A DNA stretch of 64,000 bases, taken from contig NZ_BNCH01000004.1 of the NCBI RefSeq assembly GCF_014656375.1, positions 186,001 through 250,000 of the forward strand, in the 5' to 3' direction. A program made the translations under genes and the position numbers. Positions 42,719-51,459 of the stretch are shown in pieces (position 1 is the first letter of the stretch; every line of letters starts with the position of its first letter). The DNA comes from Aliiroseovarius zhejiangensis. GTDB taxonomy: Bacteria; Pseudomonadota; Alphaproteobacteria; Rhodobacterales; Rhodobacteraceae. Under the pieces are notes generated by a model. That model saw only the letters and a list, made by a program, of their open reading frames with translations, made no database searches and was not told the DNA's origin.

Positions 42719-43168
42719 CTACCTGGACCACCGCGTCAAGGCGTCTTCGTCATCCGCCTTGGCATCCACCCATCCCGTCGACCCGTCGCGCTGAAATTCC
42801 TTCTTCCAGAAGGGCGCGCGGGATTTCAGGTAGTCCATCAGGAACTCGGCCGCTTCGAAGGCTGCCACCCGATGACGCGCGGCCGTGGCGACCATCATGA
42901 TCTGCGCACCGGGGCGCAGCGGGCCGAAGCGATGGATCACCAGACAATCGGCCAGAGACCAACGCGCCGTCGCCTCGTCAACGATGGCGCTGATCGCATT
43001 TTCGGTCATGCCGGGATAGTGCTCGATCTCCATCCGGTCCAGCGTTCCGGAATCGTCTCTCACGACCCCGGTGAAGCTGACCACAGCGCCGATATTCTTG
43101 CGGTCGTTTGCGAAATCCGAAAGTACGGTCCCCGGATCAAATGTGTCGGCTTGCACACGGACGGTCAT
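42719..43168 (-). CDS. moaE: molybdopterin synthase catalytic subunit
   Basis: The large subunit of molybdopterin synthase, which inserts sulfur into precursor Z using thiocarboxylated MoaD. The 149-residue sequence has GAVVSFTGVVRDDSG, LEIEHYPGMTE-like MEIEHYPGMTENAI, HRFGPLRPGAQIMMVATAA and the active-site Lys region APFWKKEFQRDG. The ATG at 43168 has GGGTGG upstream and lies one base after the moaD stop; a GTG at 43177 would overlap moaD. It ends the uvrC-pgsA-moaD-moaE unit. Confidence 0.95.
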   Translation of the reverse strand: MTVRVQADTFDPGTVLSDFANDRKNIGAVVSFTGVVRDDSGTLDRMEIEHYPGMTENAISAIVDEATARWSLADCLVIHRFGPLRPGAQIMMVATAARHRVAAFEAAEFLMDYLKSRAPFWKKEFQRDGSTGWVDAKADDEDALTRWSR

Positions 43169-43169
43169 A

Positions 43170-43418
43170 TTAACCACCCGTCATCGGCGGAAAGAACGCC
43201 ACCTCGCGCACGCCAGCAAGCGGCGCGTCGAAATCGGACAGTTCCTGATCCAGCGCCACGCGCAGGGCTGACAGATCCTTGAACGCTTCGGCATAACGCG
43301 GCTCGCGCGAACGCAACTCGTCCACCAGTCCTGCGACTGTGGTCGCCGTTGTTTCGACCTTTTCGCGCGGCTCGCCGATGCGCTCGCGCACCCAGGCGAA
43401 ATACATGACCTCAACCAT
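43170..43418 (-). CDS. moaD: molybdopterin synthase sulfur-carrier subunit
   Basis: An 82-residue ubiquitin-like protein ending in Gly-Gly (FFPPMTGG), the C-terminus that is activated as a thiocarboxylate to supply sulfur for molybdopterin. YFAWVRERIGEPREKV at the N-terminus is the family pattern. It overlaps pgsA by eight bases and is followed after one base by moaE, so the three are cotranscribed. Confidence 0.95.
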   Translation of the reverse strand: MVEVMYFAWVRERIGEPREKVETTATTVAGLVDELRSREPRYAEAFKDLSALRVALDQELSDFDAPLAGVREVAFFPPMTGG

Positions 43419-44085
43419 TGTCGGGCTCCTCTCGTAAAAACGGCATTGCCTTGCGGAAATAGTCCCACCCCGTGATCACCGTCAGCGCGCCGGCAATCCA
43501 CAACAAGGTGATGCCAAGCCAGGCAGACCAACGCGCGGCGGCCTCATAGAACAACAATCCGATGTCATCGGAAATGGTGCCGTTGAATATGCCGTCGATG
43601 GTCGCCTGATCCATTCCCTGCATTCGGTCCAGAAGGCTGTGTTGGAAGATCCCGGTCGAAAACAGGACGGCGATGGCCACCATCTGCACAGTGGTCTTCC
43701 ACTTTGCCAGATCGGTGACCTTCAAGGCACGCGCCTTGTCGCCCAAAGTCTCGCGCAGACCCGACACGAACACCTCGCGATAGATGATCAGCGCCGAGGG
43801 CAACAGGATCCACGGCGTCACCCCGGCATATCCATTGATGACCAGAAGCGCGATCAGCACCATCGCCTTGTCCGCAATCGGGTCCATCGCTGCGCCAAAC
43901 AGGCTTTCCAGCTTCCATGCGCGGGCAAGATATCCATCAAGATAGTCGGTGATCGAGGCGACGATGAACAGGATCATCGCATACCAATCTGCCCAGGGAC
44001 GCGCGAAATACAGAAACATCAGGGGCACCAGAGGTGCCGCGATCAGACGCGCGATGGTCAGGATGTTGGGCAGGTTCCATTTCAT
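43411..44085 (-). CDS. pgsA: CDP-diacylglycerol--glycerol-3-phosphate 3-phosphatidyltransferase
   Basis: Makes phosphatidylglycerol phosphate, the precursor of phosphatidylglycerol and cardiolipin, in the inner membrane. The 224-residue protein starts MKWNLPNILTIARLIAAPLV, and has the CDP-OH-P motif DYLDGYLARAWKLESLFG followed by AAMDPIADK (DG-x2-AR-x8-G-x3-D-x3-D). Six hydrophobic helices are visible. It lies 18 bases downstream of uvrC and overlaps moaD by eight bases, the usual alphaproteobacterial order. Confidence 0.96.
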   Translation of the reverse strand: MKWNLPNILTIARLIAAPLVPLMFLYFARPWADWYAMILFIVASITDYLDGYLARAWKLESLFGAAMDPIADKAMVLIALLVINGYAGVTPWILLPSALIIYREVFVSGLRETLGDKARALKVTDLAKWKTTVQMVAIAVLFSTGIFQHSLLDRMQGMDQATIDGIFNGTISDDIGLLFYEAAARWSAWLGITLLWIAGALTVITGWDYFRKAMPFLREEPDNG

Positions 44086-44103
44086 AGGTTTCTCCTTACC
44101 CTG

Positions 44104-45987
44104 TCAGCCCTTGGCATGGAAGAAGCCATAGATGGTTTCGGCCATGGTTTCGGATATTCCATCGACCGCCTTGAGGTCGTCCAGCCCCGCGCGGCTGACG
44201 GCCTTGGCGGACCCGAAATGCCCAAGCAGCGCGCGCTTGCGGGCGGCGCCGACGCCGGGCACTTCGTCCAGCGGCGTCGCGCCTTGCGCCTTGGCCCGCT
44301 TGGCGCGATGGGTGCCGATGGCAAAGCGGTGCGCTTCGTCGCGCAGCCGTTGGATGAAATACAGAACCGGATCATTCCTTTTCAACGCGAAGGGACGCTT
44401 TTTCCGTCGATAAAACTCTTCTTTGCCTTGATCGCGGTCGATACCCTTCGCCACACCAACCATCGGGATATCGGTCACGCCCAGGTCTTCCATGATCTCA
44501 TGCACCGCGCTGACCTGCCCCGCGCCGCCGTCGATCAACAGAAGGTCGGGCCAGTGTTCGCCTTCGCGATCCGGGTCTTCCTTCAGCAGGCGCTTGAAGC
44601 GGCGGGTCAGAACCTCTTTCATCATGCCGAAATCGTCGCCGGGGGTCAGATCGTCGCCCTTGATGTTGAACTTGCGATACTGGCTTTTCATGAAGCCTTC
44701 CGGCCCGGCCACGATCATCGCGCCGACCGCATGGGCACCTTGAATATGCGAGTTGTCATAAACCTCGATTCGCTTGGGTGGGCCGTCTAGGTCGAAAACC
44801 TTTGCAATCCCGTCCAGCAGCCGGGTCTGCGTTGCGGTTTCCGCCATCTTGCGCCCCAGACTTTCGCGCGCGTTGCGCTGCGCGCTTGCCACCAGCTCGG
44901 ACTTCTCGCCGCGCAGGGGAACCGAGATTTCCACCTTGCGGCCCAGCTTCCCGGTCAGCGCCGCGGCCATCAGATCCTGTTCGTCCAGCGGGTCGGACAG
45001 AAGGATCAGACGCGGCGGGTCTTTCTGGTCATAAAACTGCCCGACGAACGCCTGTAGCACCTCGCCCGGTCCGGCCCCTGCCCCGGTGCGTGGATAGAAG
45101 TCGCGGTTGCCCCAGTTCTGATGCGCGCGGATGAAAAACACCTGCACGCAGGCCTGCCCCCCTTCCATGTGAAGCGCGATCACGTCCGCTTCGGCCACGC
45201 CACGCGGGTTCACGCCCTGCGCCTGCTGCACTTGCGTCAGGGCCCGGATACGGTCGCGCAGGATCGCAGCCTTCTCGAACGCCATTGCATCAGATGCCGC
45301 CTGCATCTCGGCGGCCAGATTTTCCTGCATCTTCGTGGTACGGCCTGACAGGAAATCCTGCGCCTCGCGCACCAGCTTGGCATAGTCCGCTTCGCTGATT
45401 TTACCCACGCACGGACCCGCACACCGCTTGATCTGATACTGCAAACAAGGCCGCGTGCGGGTTTCAAACATTGTGTCCGAGCAGTTGCGCAGCAGGAACA
45501 CCTTCTGCAACTGGTTCAGCGTGCGGTTCACCGCATCCGCGCTGGCAAAGGGGCCGTAATATGCGCCCTTTTCCTTCCGTGCGCCACGGTGCTTCTTGAT
45601 CTGCGGAAACGCGTGCCCGGTGACAAGGATGTTCGGAAAGCTCTTGTCATCGCGCAGAAGCACGTTGAAGTGCGGCTTCAGCTGCTTGATCAGGTTTTGT
45701 TCCAGCAGCAGCGCCTCGGTCTCGGTCTGCGTGGTCAGAAACATCATCGACGCGGTCTGGCTGATCATCCGCGCAATGCGCGCGGAGTGCCCCGTGGGCT
45801 TTGCATAGCTCGACACACGCTTCTTCAGGCTGCGCGCTTTGCCCACATACAACACCCGCCCCTTGGCATCGAGCATCCGGTAGACGCCCGGCGAATTGTC
45901 CAGCGTTTTCAGATAGGACTGGACGACTTCATGCCCCACCGGAACCACCGGTTTGCCCTGCCCATTCGTGGTGTCTTCACCGTTCAT
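44104..45987 (-). CDS. uvrC: excinuclease ABC subunit C
   Basis: The dual-incision nuclease of nucleotide excision repair. The 627-residue protein shows the GIY-YIG domain ([20 protein letters not shown], residues about 33-52), a Cys-containing [17 protein letters not shown] segment, the UVR motif ([15 protein letters not shown]) for UvrB contact, the RNase H-like domain ([29 protein letters not shown]) and a C-terminal helix-hairpin-helix ([18 protein letters not shown]). It heads uvrC-pgsA-moaD-moaE. The 314-base region upstream is AT-rich. No SOS box was recognised there. Confidence 0.97.
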   Translation of the reverse strand: MNGEDTTNGQGKPVVPVGHEVVQSYLKTLDNSPGVYRMLDAKGRVLYVGKARSLKKRVSSYAKPTGHSARIARMISQTASMMFLTTQTETEALLLEQNLIKQLKPHFNVLLRDDKSFPNILVTGHAFPQIKKHRGARKEKGAYYGPFASADAVNRTLNQLQKVFLLRNCSDTMFETRTRPCLQYQIKRCAGPCVGKISEADYAKLVREAQDFLSGRTTKMQENLAAEMQAASDAMAFEKAAILRDRIRALTQVQQAQGVNPRGVAEADVIALHMEGGQACVQVFFIRAHQNWGNRDFYPRTGAGAGPGEVLQAFVGQFYDQKDPPRLILLSDPLDEQDLMAAALTGKLGRKVEISVPLRGEKSELVASAQRNARESLGRKMAETATQTRLLDGIAKVFDLDGPPKRIEVYDNSHIQGAHAVGAMIVAGPEGFMKSQYRKFNIKGDDLTPGDDFGMMKEVLTRRFKRLLKEDPDREGEHWPDLLLIDGGAGQVSAVHEIMEDLGVTDIPMVGVAKGIDRDQGKEEFYRRKKRPFALKRNDPVLYFIQRLRDEAHRFAIGTHRAKRAKAQGATPLDEVPGVGAARKRALLGHFGSAKAVSRAGLDDLKAVDGISETMAETIYGFFHAKG

Positions 45988-46301
45988 CTGACCGCCGCCC
46001 CGATTCTTTCTGCGCCTGCAATCTTAGCGCCCTGAACACAAGAGGAAACCTGCCCACAATTTCTGTGGATAACTCTGAGGAAATGTTTTGACCATCACGG
46101 AAAATCCCTTGTATTCAGCCCGCTTCGCCAAACTGCCTATTTTTTAGGCGGCTACGTAAGTCATTGATAAATATATAAAGAATTGTAACGCTCGTGTAAA
46201 TTCATGAAATCATTGCAAAAAATACGGTCTTGACCCAGCGGCAACTTCACAGGTGCACAACTTTTTGCTGGCGCATCTGTTCCCTGTCATCCCACCGGTG
46301 T
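45988..46301. other. 314-base AT-rich intergenic region upstream of uvrC
   Basis: No gene is supported on either strand; the longest minus-strand frame is 22 codons. The part 46130-46240 is much richer in A+T than any flanking DNA. It contains a small hairpin GCCTA-T5-TAGGC (46135-46149), a TTGACC at 46229 and the DnaA-box-like site described separately. It probably holds the uvrC promoter. A small RNA cannot be ruled out. Confidence 0.5.
46064..46072 (-). promoter_or_regulatory. perfect DnaA box with adjoining inverted repeat
   Basis: The minus strand reads TTATCCACA, the consensus DnaA box. Its TGTGG is also the right arm of an inverted repeat CCACA-N5-TGTGG (46054-46068). Only one box is seen, so this is not an origin by itself; a regulatory or titration site upstream of uvrC is possible. 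Confidence 0.4.
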
Positions 46302-47093
46302 TCAGAGGTCTTCGACACCGCGTATATCCGGCGTCTGCCAGGCCAGATGCTGACCGCCATCCACCGCGATCATCTGCCCGGTGACGGCGGGTGCATTCAG
46401 GAAAAACGCCAGGGCGGCGGTAATGTCCTCGACATTTGCGCCGCGTTGCAAAAGCGACCCCGACCGCTGGCCTTCAAAATGGGACTGGCTTTGCCGGGCA
46501 CCGATCAAGGTGGTGCCGGGTGCGATGCCATTGACCCGCACATGGGGGGCCAGGGCCTGCGCGCCCGTTCGCGTCAGAGACCAAAGCGCGTTCTTGGCAA
46601 GGCTATAGGTCATGAACTCGGGCGTGGGCTTCTGCACACGCTGATCCAGCATGTTCACCACCAGCGCTTGCGCCCGGCTTTCGCCGGTGTCGTCGCGGGT
46701 GGCCCGAGGCGCCTGCGCCGCAAAGGCTTGCATCAGAAAAAACGGCGCGCGCAGGTTGGATGACATATGCCTGTCCCAACTGTCCTGCGTGGCGCTGGCC
46801 AAGGTGTCGTATTCAAAGATCGAGGCATTGTTGACCAGAACGGTCAACGGGCCGCCCAGAGCCTCGGCGGCGCGGGGGACCAGGTTTTCAACTTGGGACA
46901 TGTCCAGCAGGTCCGCCTGTATGGCCACCGCCTGTCGCCCGATACTCTGAATGTCCCGAACCGTATCGGCAGCACCATCGGCAGAGGTCGCATAATGCAC
47001 CGCCACATCACAGCCCGCACGGGCAAGTTCGATCGCCATTGCACGCCCCAGCCGCGCGCCTGCCCCGGTGATCAATGCGCGAGGTTGGATCAT
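46302..47093 (-). CDS. SDR family oxidoreductase, pteridine-reductase/FolM-like
   Basis: A 263-residue short-chain dehydrogenase. The cofactor motif is LITGAGARLGRAMA, and the catalytic Tyr and Lys are in TYSLAKNALWSL. The usual Ser is replaced by the NMLDQ block, matching the NMVDA of pteridine reductase PTR1, where the Asp is catalytic. The C-terminal TGQMIAVDGGQHLAW is also typical of this subgroup. It may reduce dihydromonapterin or dihydrofolate. The ATG overlaps the antiporter stop by one base (TGATG). The longer open frame to 47225 lies antisense within the antiporter gene and is rejected. Confidence 0.85.
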   Translation of the reverse strand: MIQPRALITGAGARLGRAMAIELARAGCDVAVHYATSADGAADTVRDIQSIGRQAVAIQADLLDMSQVENLVPRAAEALGGPLTVLVNNASIFEYDTLASATQDSWDRHMSSNLRAPFFLMQAFAAQAPRATRDDTGESRAQALVVNMLDQRVQKPTPEFMTYSLAKNALWSLTRTGAQALAPHVRVNGIAPGTTLIGARQSQSHFEGQRSGSLLQRGANVEDITAALAFFLNAPAVTGQMIAVDGGQHLAWQTPDIRGVEDL

Positions 47094-48067
47094 CAGGACA
47101 TCCCCAGAACGATCATCACATAGACAACATAAAGCGCCGACAGGACGATGCCCCAGACGCGCCCCATGTGCCATTTCAGGAACACGAATGGCGCCAGCAG
47201 GACAGATGCGCCCAGCATCACCCACAAATCGAATTGCAGGATACCGCGTTCGACCGGGATTGGGCCAACCAGCGACGCAACGCCAATGATGGCCAAAAGG
47301 TTGAACATGTTGGACCCGATCACGTTGCCCAGGGCAACCTCGGCCTGGTTGCGAAGCGCGGCCATGACCGTCGTCGCCAGTTCCGGCAGCGAGGTGCCCA
47401 ACGCCACCAGCGTCAGCCCGATCACCGTTTCAGACACACCGAAATGGCGGGCAATATTGGTCGAGGCATCCACCAGAAGATCCGCCCCCAAGGGCAGGCC
47501 GATCAGACCCAGCACAAGAAACAGAATGACCTTCCACCACGGCATGTCCGGGTCGGCGCCCTCGATCTCTTCCTCATCGTCACAGCAGGCGTCATTGGCA
47601 ACAGCCGCGTGGTTCGTGCGCCGATGTGACAATGCCACACGAAACGCCGAGCTCAGCATCAGGCCCAGTGCCGCCAACAGCACAAGCCCCTGCATCCAGG
47701 TGATCACGCCGCCCATGCACAGGATGATGAACAACACGCTGGCGCCCATCATCTGGATATAGCTTTTACGCGTGTCGCAGGTGGCCGTGGACAGGCCCGA
47801 AATCAGCGCCGGCACCCCAAGCACCAGCAGGATATTCGCGGTGTTCGACCCGACGACATTGCCCATGGCAAGTCCCGGCACACCCTCGATAATCGCCTGG
47901 ACCGAGATCAGAAGCTCCGGCGCCGAGGTGCCGAAGGCCACAATGGTCAGCGACACAATCAGCGCCGGGACCCCAAGGCGCAACGACATATTGACCGCCC
48001 CACGCACAAGGCTGTCGCCAGACAGCAACAGGATCAGAAGGCCAAGCGCGGCAAAGATCAGATCCAA
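47093..48067 (-). CDS. calcium/sodium antiporter (CaCA family, YrbG-like)
   Basis: A 324-residue cation/calcium exchanger with ten helices in two inverted halves. The alpha repeats are SLTIVAFGTSAPELLISVQ ... GNVVGSNTANILLVLG and GLTLVALGTSLPELATTVM ... GNVIGSNMFNLLAIIG, carrying the two essential Glu residues. A cytoplasmic acidic loop with a CCDDEEE run sits between the halves. The start is TTG at 48067, just after the 54-residue gene. It belongs to an S49 protease - small protein - antiporter - SDR operon. Confidence 0.93.
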   Translation of the reverse strand: MDLIFAALGLLILLLSGDSLVRGAVNMSLRLGVPALIVSLTIVAFGTSAPELLISVQAIIEGVPGLAMGNVVGSNTANILLVLGVPALISGLSTATCDTRKSYIQMMGASVLFIILCMGGVITWMQGLVLLAALGLMLSSAFRVALSHRRTNHAAVANDACCDDEEEIEGADPDMPWWKVILFLVLGLIGLPLGADLLVDASTNIARHFGVSETVIGLTLVALGTSLPELATTVMAALRNQAEVALGNVIGSNMFNLLAIIGVASLVGPIPVERGILQFDLWVMLGASVLLAPFVFLKWHMGRVWGIVLSALYVVYVMIVLGMS

Positions 48068-48070
48068 AGC

Positions 48071-48235
48071 TCAGCCCTTTCCGTTGCAATCGCAGGGGGA
48101 TTTCCCCAGCCGATACCGCCCGCAGCGCGGACATTTCATTGATTCAATGCGCCGCTGTCCGGGGTATCTGAGCTTTCCGAACATCGCCAACACACCCATG
48201 GCAACCAGAAACAGAACGACAATCTTGATGACCAT
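48071..48235 (-). CDS. 54-residue membrane-anchored zinc-ribbon-like protein
   Basis: A short gene with an N-terminal hydrophobic helix (residues 2-19, VIKIVVLFLVAMGVLAMF) and a basic C-terminal part with four cysteines: C35-P-R-C38 and C48-D-C50, a zinc-ribbon-like knuckle. Translation starts one base after the complete stop region of the S49 protease (TGA then ATG), and the antiporter TTG follows three bases later, so it is embedded in the operon. No named family is recognised; similar short proteins near S49 protease genes are likely in relatives. It could bind zinc or partner the protease. Confidence 0.75.
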   Translation of the reverse strand: MVIKIVVLFLVAMGVLAMFGKLRYPGQRRIESMKCPRCGRYRLGKSPCDCNGKG

Positions 48236-49042
48236 TCAAAGACCAAAGCGCGCAAATTCCGCCCGCTCCTCTATGGCCGCGATCGCGTCTGCGCCAAGCT
48301 GCAAGCCGAACCGGCTGATGAAGGGACGGCGCGGGCCATGGACACGGAACCGCACCTTGTCGCCGTATTTCTCTTTCATCTTGGGAACGACGTGGCCGAT
48401 CCCGTCGATCAGGCCCTTGTCAATGGCGGCGTGCCCCAGCCAGATATCGCCGGTGAACAGGTCTTCGTCTTCGGGCAGCTTGCCCATGCGGCGGGTTGTG
48501 ACTTGCGTCTTGAAGGCGGCGTGAATGTCTTCCTGCAACGCCTTCAGGCGCTTGATGTCATCCGGTTTTTCCGGCTGGAACGGGTCCAGCATGGATTTCG
48601 ATTTTCCTGCGGTGTAAACGCGACGCTCGACTCCGATTTTTTCAATCAGGCCCGTCAGGCCGAAGCCTGCCGAAATCACCCCGATGGATCCGAGAATGGA
48701 GCTTTCGTCGGCATAGATTTCATCTGCTGCGGTCGCCAGCCAGTAACCGCCTGATGCGGCCACATCTTCGACGAATGCGTAGACGGGGATCTCTCGTTCA
48801 GTCGCAAGCCGGCGCACACGGGCGGCAATCAGGCTGGATTGCACCGGGCTGCCGCCGGGCGAATTGATCACCAACGCCACCGCCTGTGGCTTGCCCTTGC
48901 GAAACGCCCGCTCGATCACCGGGGCAAGCGCCGCATCGTTCAGTTGCCCACGCGCACCCGTGGCGATCACACCCGACAGGCGGATCACCGCGACCAGCGG
49001 CGGCTTCTTGATAAACGGAATATAGGTCGTCATGGCTGTCAT
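48236..49042 (-). CDS. S49 family serine peptidase (SppA/SohB-like)
   Basis: A 268-residue serine-lysine protease. The nucleophile lies in VAASGGYWLATAADEIYAD and the Lys is in the YTAGKSKSMLDPF segment; ALVINSPGGSPVQS forms the oxyanion region. It lacks a clear N-terminal membrane helix, unlike E. coli SppA, and is of the short single-domain type seen in rhodobacters. The start at 49042 has GGAGGTGCC upstream; a second ATG lies nine bases further. It probably degrades signal peptides or membrane protein fragments. It heads the operon with the 54-residue protein, antiporter and SDR. Confidence 0.9.
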   Translation of the reverse strand: MTAMTTYIPFIKKPPLVAVIRLSGVIATGARGQLNDAALAPVIERAFRKGKPQAVALVINSPGGSPVQSSLIAARVRRLATEREIPVYAFVEDVAASGGYWLATAADEIYADESSILGSIGVISAGFGLTGLIEKIGVERRVYTAGKSKSMLDPFQPEKPDDIKRLKALQEDIHAAFKTQVTTRRMGKLPEDEDLFTGDIWLGHAAIDKGLIDGIGHVVPKMKEKYGDKVRFRVHGPRRPFISRFGLQLGADAIAAIEERAEFARFGL

Positions 49043-49113
49043 GTAGATGGCACCTCCGGCTCAAACAAGGGAGAGGGGCGACGCACATTCCCCCTGTTGC
49101 AAATCATCCATCA

Positions 49114-49875
49114 TCAACTGCGCAACCGATAACCGGTGCGGAAGATCCAGCCGATGGTGGCAAGGCATGTCGTCATGAACACCGCAATCGCAAGCACCGA
49201 CCAGCCCAGCGACACATCCGCCATGCCGAAGAACGCCCAGCGGAACCCTGAGATCAGATAGACCACCGGATTGAACAGCGTGATCGTCTGCCAGACCGGC
49301 GGCAGCATCGAGATCGAATAAAACGACCCCCCCAGAAACACCAGCGGCGTGATGACCAGCAGTGGCACCAGTTGCAACTGTTCGAAGTTCTGCGCCCAGA
49401 TGCCGATGATGAACCCCAACAGCGCAAAGCTGATACAGGTCAGCACCAGAAACGCCATCATCCAGACCGGATGTGCAATGGTCAGATCGACAAAGAAATG
49501 CGCCGTGGCCAGGATGATCAGGCCGATCATGAAGGCCTTGGTGGCAGCAGCCCCTACATAGCCGATCACGATTTCGAAGAACGAAATCGGGGCAGACAAA
49601 AGCTCGTACACCGTGCCGATGAATTTCGGAAAATATATCCCGAACGAAGCGTTTGTGGTGCTTTGCGTCAGAACGGTCAGCATGATCAGGCCGGGCACGA
49701 TGAATGCGCCATAACTGACCCCCTCGACCTGATCGATGCGCGAACCGATGGCGGCCCCGAACACAACGAAATAAAGCGAAGTGGACAGGACGGGCGACAC
49801 GACGGACTGCATCAAGGTGCGGAAGGTTCGCGTCATTTCGAACCGATAGATCGCGGCAATCGCGTTCCAGTTCAT
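49114..49875 (-). CDS. ABC-2 type transporter permease
   Basis: A 253-residue membrane protein with six helices of the ABC-2 class (DrrB/NodJ type). Characteristic blocks are the N-terminal ETLRTFRTL-like [39 protein letters not shown] and the [17 protein letters not shown] segment. With the ATPase encoded just upstream (four-base overlap ATGA) it forms an exporter for a drug, lipid or polysaccharide; the substrate is unknown. Confidence 0.92.
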   Translation of the reverse strand: MNWNAIAAIYRFEMTRTFRTLMQSVVSPVLSTSLYFVVFGAAIGSRIDQVEGVSYGAFIVPGLIMLTVLTQSTTNASFGIYFPKFIGTVYELLSAPISFFEIVIGYVGAAATKAFMIGLIILATAHFFVDLTIAHPVWMMAFLVLTCISFALLGFIIGIWAQNFEQLQLVPLLVITPLVFLGGSFYSISMLPPVWQTITLFNPVVYLISGFRWAFFGMADVSLGWSVLAIAVFMTTCLATIGWIFRTGYRLRS

Positions 49876-50798
49876 GCAGCATCCTCCTTCACAAGATCCA
49901 CGAAAATGTCCTCAAGCGAACTTTGGCGCGTCGACAGGTCCGACATATGCAGCCCCGCCTTTCGCAGATCGGCCAGCAAAGCCGTGATCCCGGTGCTGCC
50001 CGCTTGCGCGTCATAGCTGTAGACCAGCCCACCATCACCCGATACGGTCAACGGATACGCCCGAAGGCCTTCGGGCACCACCTCAATTGGTGTGTCCAAT
50101 TCAATCAAAAGCTCTTTTCGACCCAGCCGCTTGATCAGCGCGGTCTTGTCCTCGACCAACAAAATCTCGCCTTTCGAGATCACCCCAATGCGATCCGCCA
50201 TGGCTTCCGCTTCCTCGATGTAATGGGTGGTCAGGATGATGGTGACGCCGGTCTGCTTCAGCTTGGCCATGATCTCCCACATGTCCTTGCGCAGCTCGAC
50301 ATCGACGCCTGCAGTGGGTTCGTCCAGAAACAGGATCTGCGGGTCATGACACAGCGCCTTGGCGATCAGGACACGGCGCTTCATCCCGCCAGACAACGTC
50401 ATGATGCGATTGTCTTTCTTATCGTGCAGACTGAGCAGTTTCAGGATTTCCTCGATCCGCGCATCGTCACGCGGACGCCCGAACAGCCCGCGCGAAAAGC
50501 GCACGGTGTTCATGACGGTCTCGAACGGCTCCAGATTGATTTCCTGCGGCACCAGCCCGATCAGGTCGCGCGCTGCACGGTAGTCTTTCACGTGGTCAAA
50601 CCCGCCCACGGTGATCGTGCCCGAACTGGCCGTCGCAATGCCACAGATGATCGAAATCAGTGTCGTCTTGCCCGCACCATTGGGACCAAGCAAAGCAAGA
50701 ATTTCACCCTGTTCGATCTCAAGATCGACACCTTTCAGCGCCTCATGCCCACCGTCATAGGTCTTGGTCACGCCACTGACATTCAGGATCGTGCTCAT
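49872..50798 (-). CDS. ABC transporter ATP-binding protein (DrrA/NodI type)
   Basis: A 308-residue ATPase. Walker A is [14 protein letters not shown], the signature LSGGMKRR, Walker [13 protein letters not shown], and the H-loop [11 protein letters not shown]-terminal extension of about 90 residues ([14 protein letters not shown], then a region ending LEDIFVDL) is typical of DrrA/NodI-type exporters. It pairs with the permease gene downstream, which overlaps it by four bases. Confidence 0.94.
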   Translation of the reverse strand: MSTILNVSGVTKTYDGGHEALKGVDLEIEQGEILALLGPNGAGKTTLISIICGIATASSGTITVGGFDHVKDYRAARDLIGLVPQEINLEPFETVMNTVRFSRGLFGRPRDDARIEEILKLLSLHDKKDNRIMTLSGGMKRRVLIAKALCHDPQILFLDEPTAGVDVELRKDMWEIMAKLKQTGVTIILTTHYIEEAEAMADRIGVISKGEILLVEDKTALIKRLGRKELLIELDTPIEVVPEGLRAYPLTVSGDGGLVYSYDAQAGSTGITALLADLRKAGLHMSDLSTRQSSLEDIFVDLVKEDAA

Positions 50799-50861
50799 AC
50801 TGTCCCCCTGTGTATCCGCAGGCCGTTTTGTTGCGCAACTGCTCGTCGCGGACCAAGCCCT

Positions 50862-51320
50862 TCAAATAAGCAACCCGGCGGCCCCTTCAAGACGCAAAAG
50901 CCGAACTTTTGTCTCGACCCCGCCGGCTCCTGAAAATCCGACGAGCTTTCCACCCGCACCCATGACGCGATGACAGGGGACAATGATCGGAATCGGATTG
51001 GCCCCGCAGGCGCGTCCAATCGCCTGTGCAGAATGGCCCGTTACCTCGGCAATCTCGCCATAGGTCATGGTCTCACCATAAGGGATCGCGGATATGGCAT
51101 CACAAACCGCGCGCTGAAAATCCGAGCCCTCAACACAGATTGGCAGGTCAAACTGCGTAAGACGTGTGTTGAAATAGGCGCGCAGCTGGGCAATCGCCTC
51201 GGCCAACAGGGGCGTCTCTTCGCCGACCGGATCTGCGCCCCAAACAAGACGGGTAATTGCCCCGCCCTCTTCCACAACACTCAAACGCCCGACCGGGCTA
51301 TCAACGACCGCGATATTCAT
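50862..51320 (-). CDS. ogt: methylated-DNA--protein-cysteine S-methyltransferase
   Basis: Suicide enzyme that removes methyl groups from O6-methylguanine. The 152-residue protein ends with the family core: AIPYGETMTYGEIAE, IGRACGANPIPIIVPCHRV with the acceptor Cys, and GGKLVGFSGAGGVETKVRLL. There is no Ada-type regulatory domain, so it is the Ogt/MGMT form. AGGTGGGG precedes the ATG at 51320; a longer frame to 51446 would translate through repeat copy D. It is upstream of the ABC exporter genes. Confidence 0.95.
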   Translation of the reverse strand: MNIAVVDSPVGRLSVVEEGGAITRLVWGADPVGEETPLLAEAIAQLRAYFNTRLTQFDLPICVEGSDFQRAVCDAISAIPYGETMTYGEIAEVTGHSAQAIGRACGANPIPIIVPCHRVMGAGGKLVGFSGAGGVETKVRLLRLEGAAGLLI

Positions 51321-51374
51321 CACCCCACCTTGCGCGCGCACCATCCGCGCTGCAATCCGCGTCTTGTCAAAAAA

Positions 51375-51452
51375 GGGGCACCAAAGCGCCCCTCTTTTTC
51401 TTGTCACAAATATCCTGGGGTGAATGCGCTCTGCGCAGAGGGGCAACGCCCC
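51375..51452. repeat. dispersed intergenic repeat, copy D, with bidirectional terminator
   Basis: GGGGC-N8-GCCCC (51375-51392) is flanked by an A-run and a T-run, a good terminator in both directions. It is followed by a single arm TTCTTGTCACAAATATCC-TGGGGTGA (about 51395-51423), matching the right arm of copy C with one change, and by GGGGC-AAC-GCCCC (51440-51452). It separates ileS from ogt. Confidence 0.8.
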
Positions 51453-51459
51453 TCATCCC

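Noticed and set aside
46064-46072. Chromosome origin at the DnaA box
   Set aside because: Only one perfect box, no cluster of boxes, and no dnaA, hemE or parAB nearby; kept only as a regulatory candidate.
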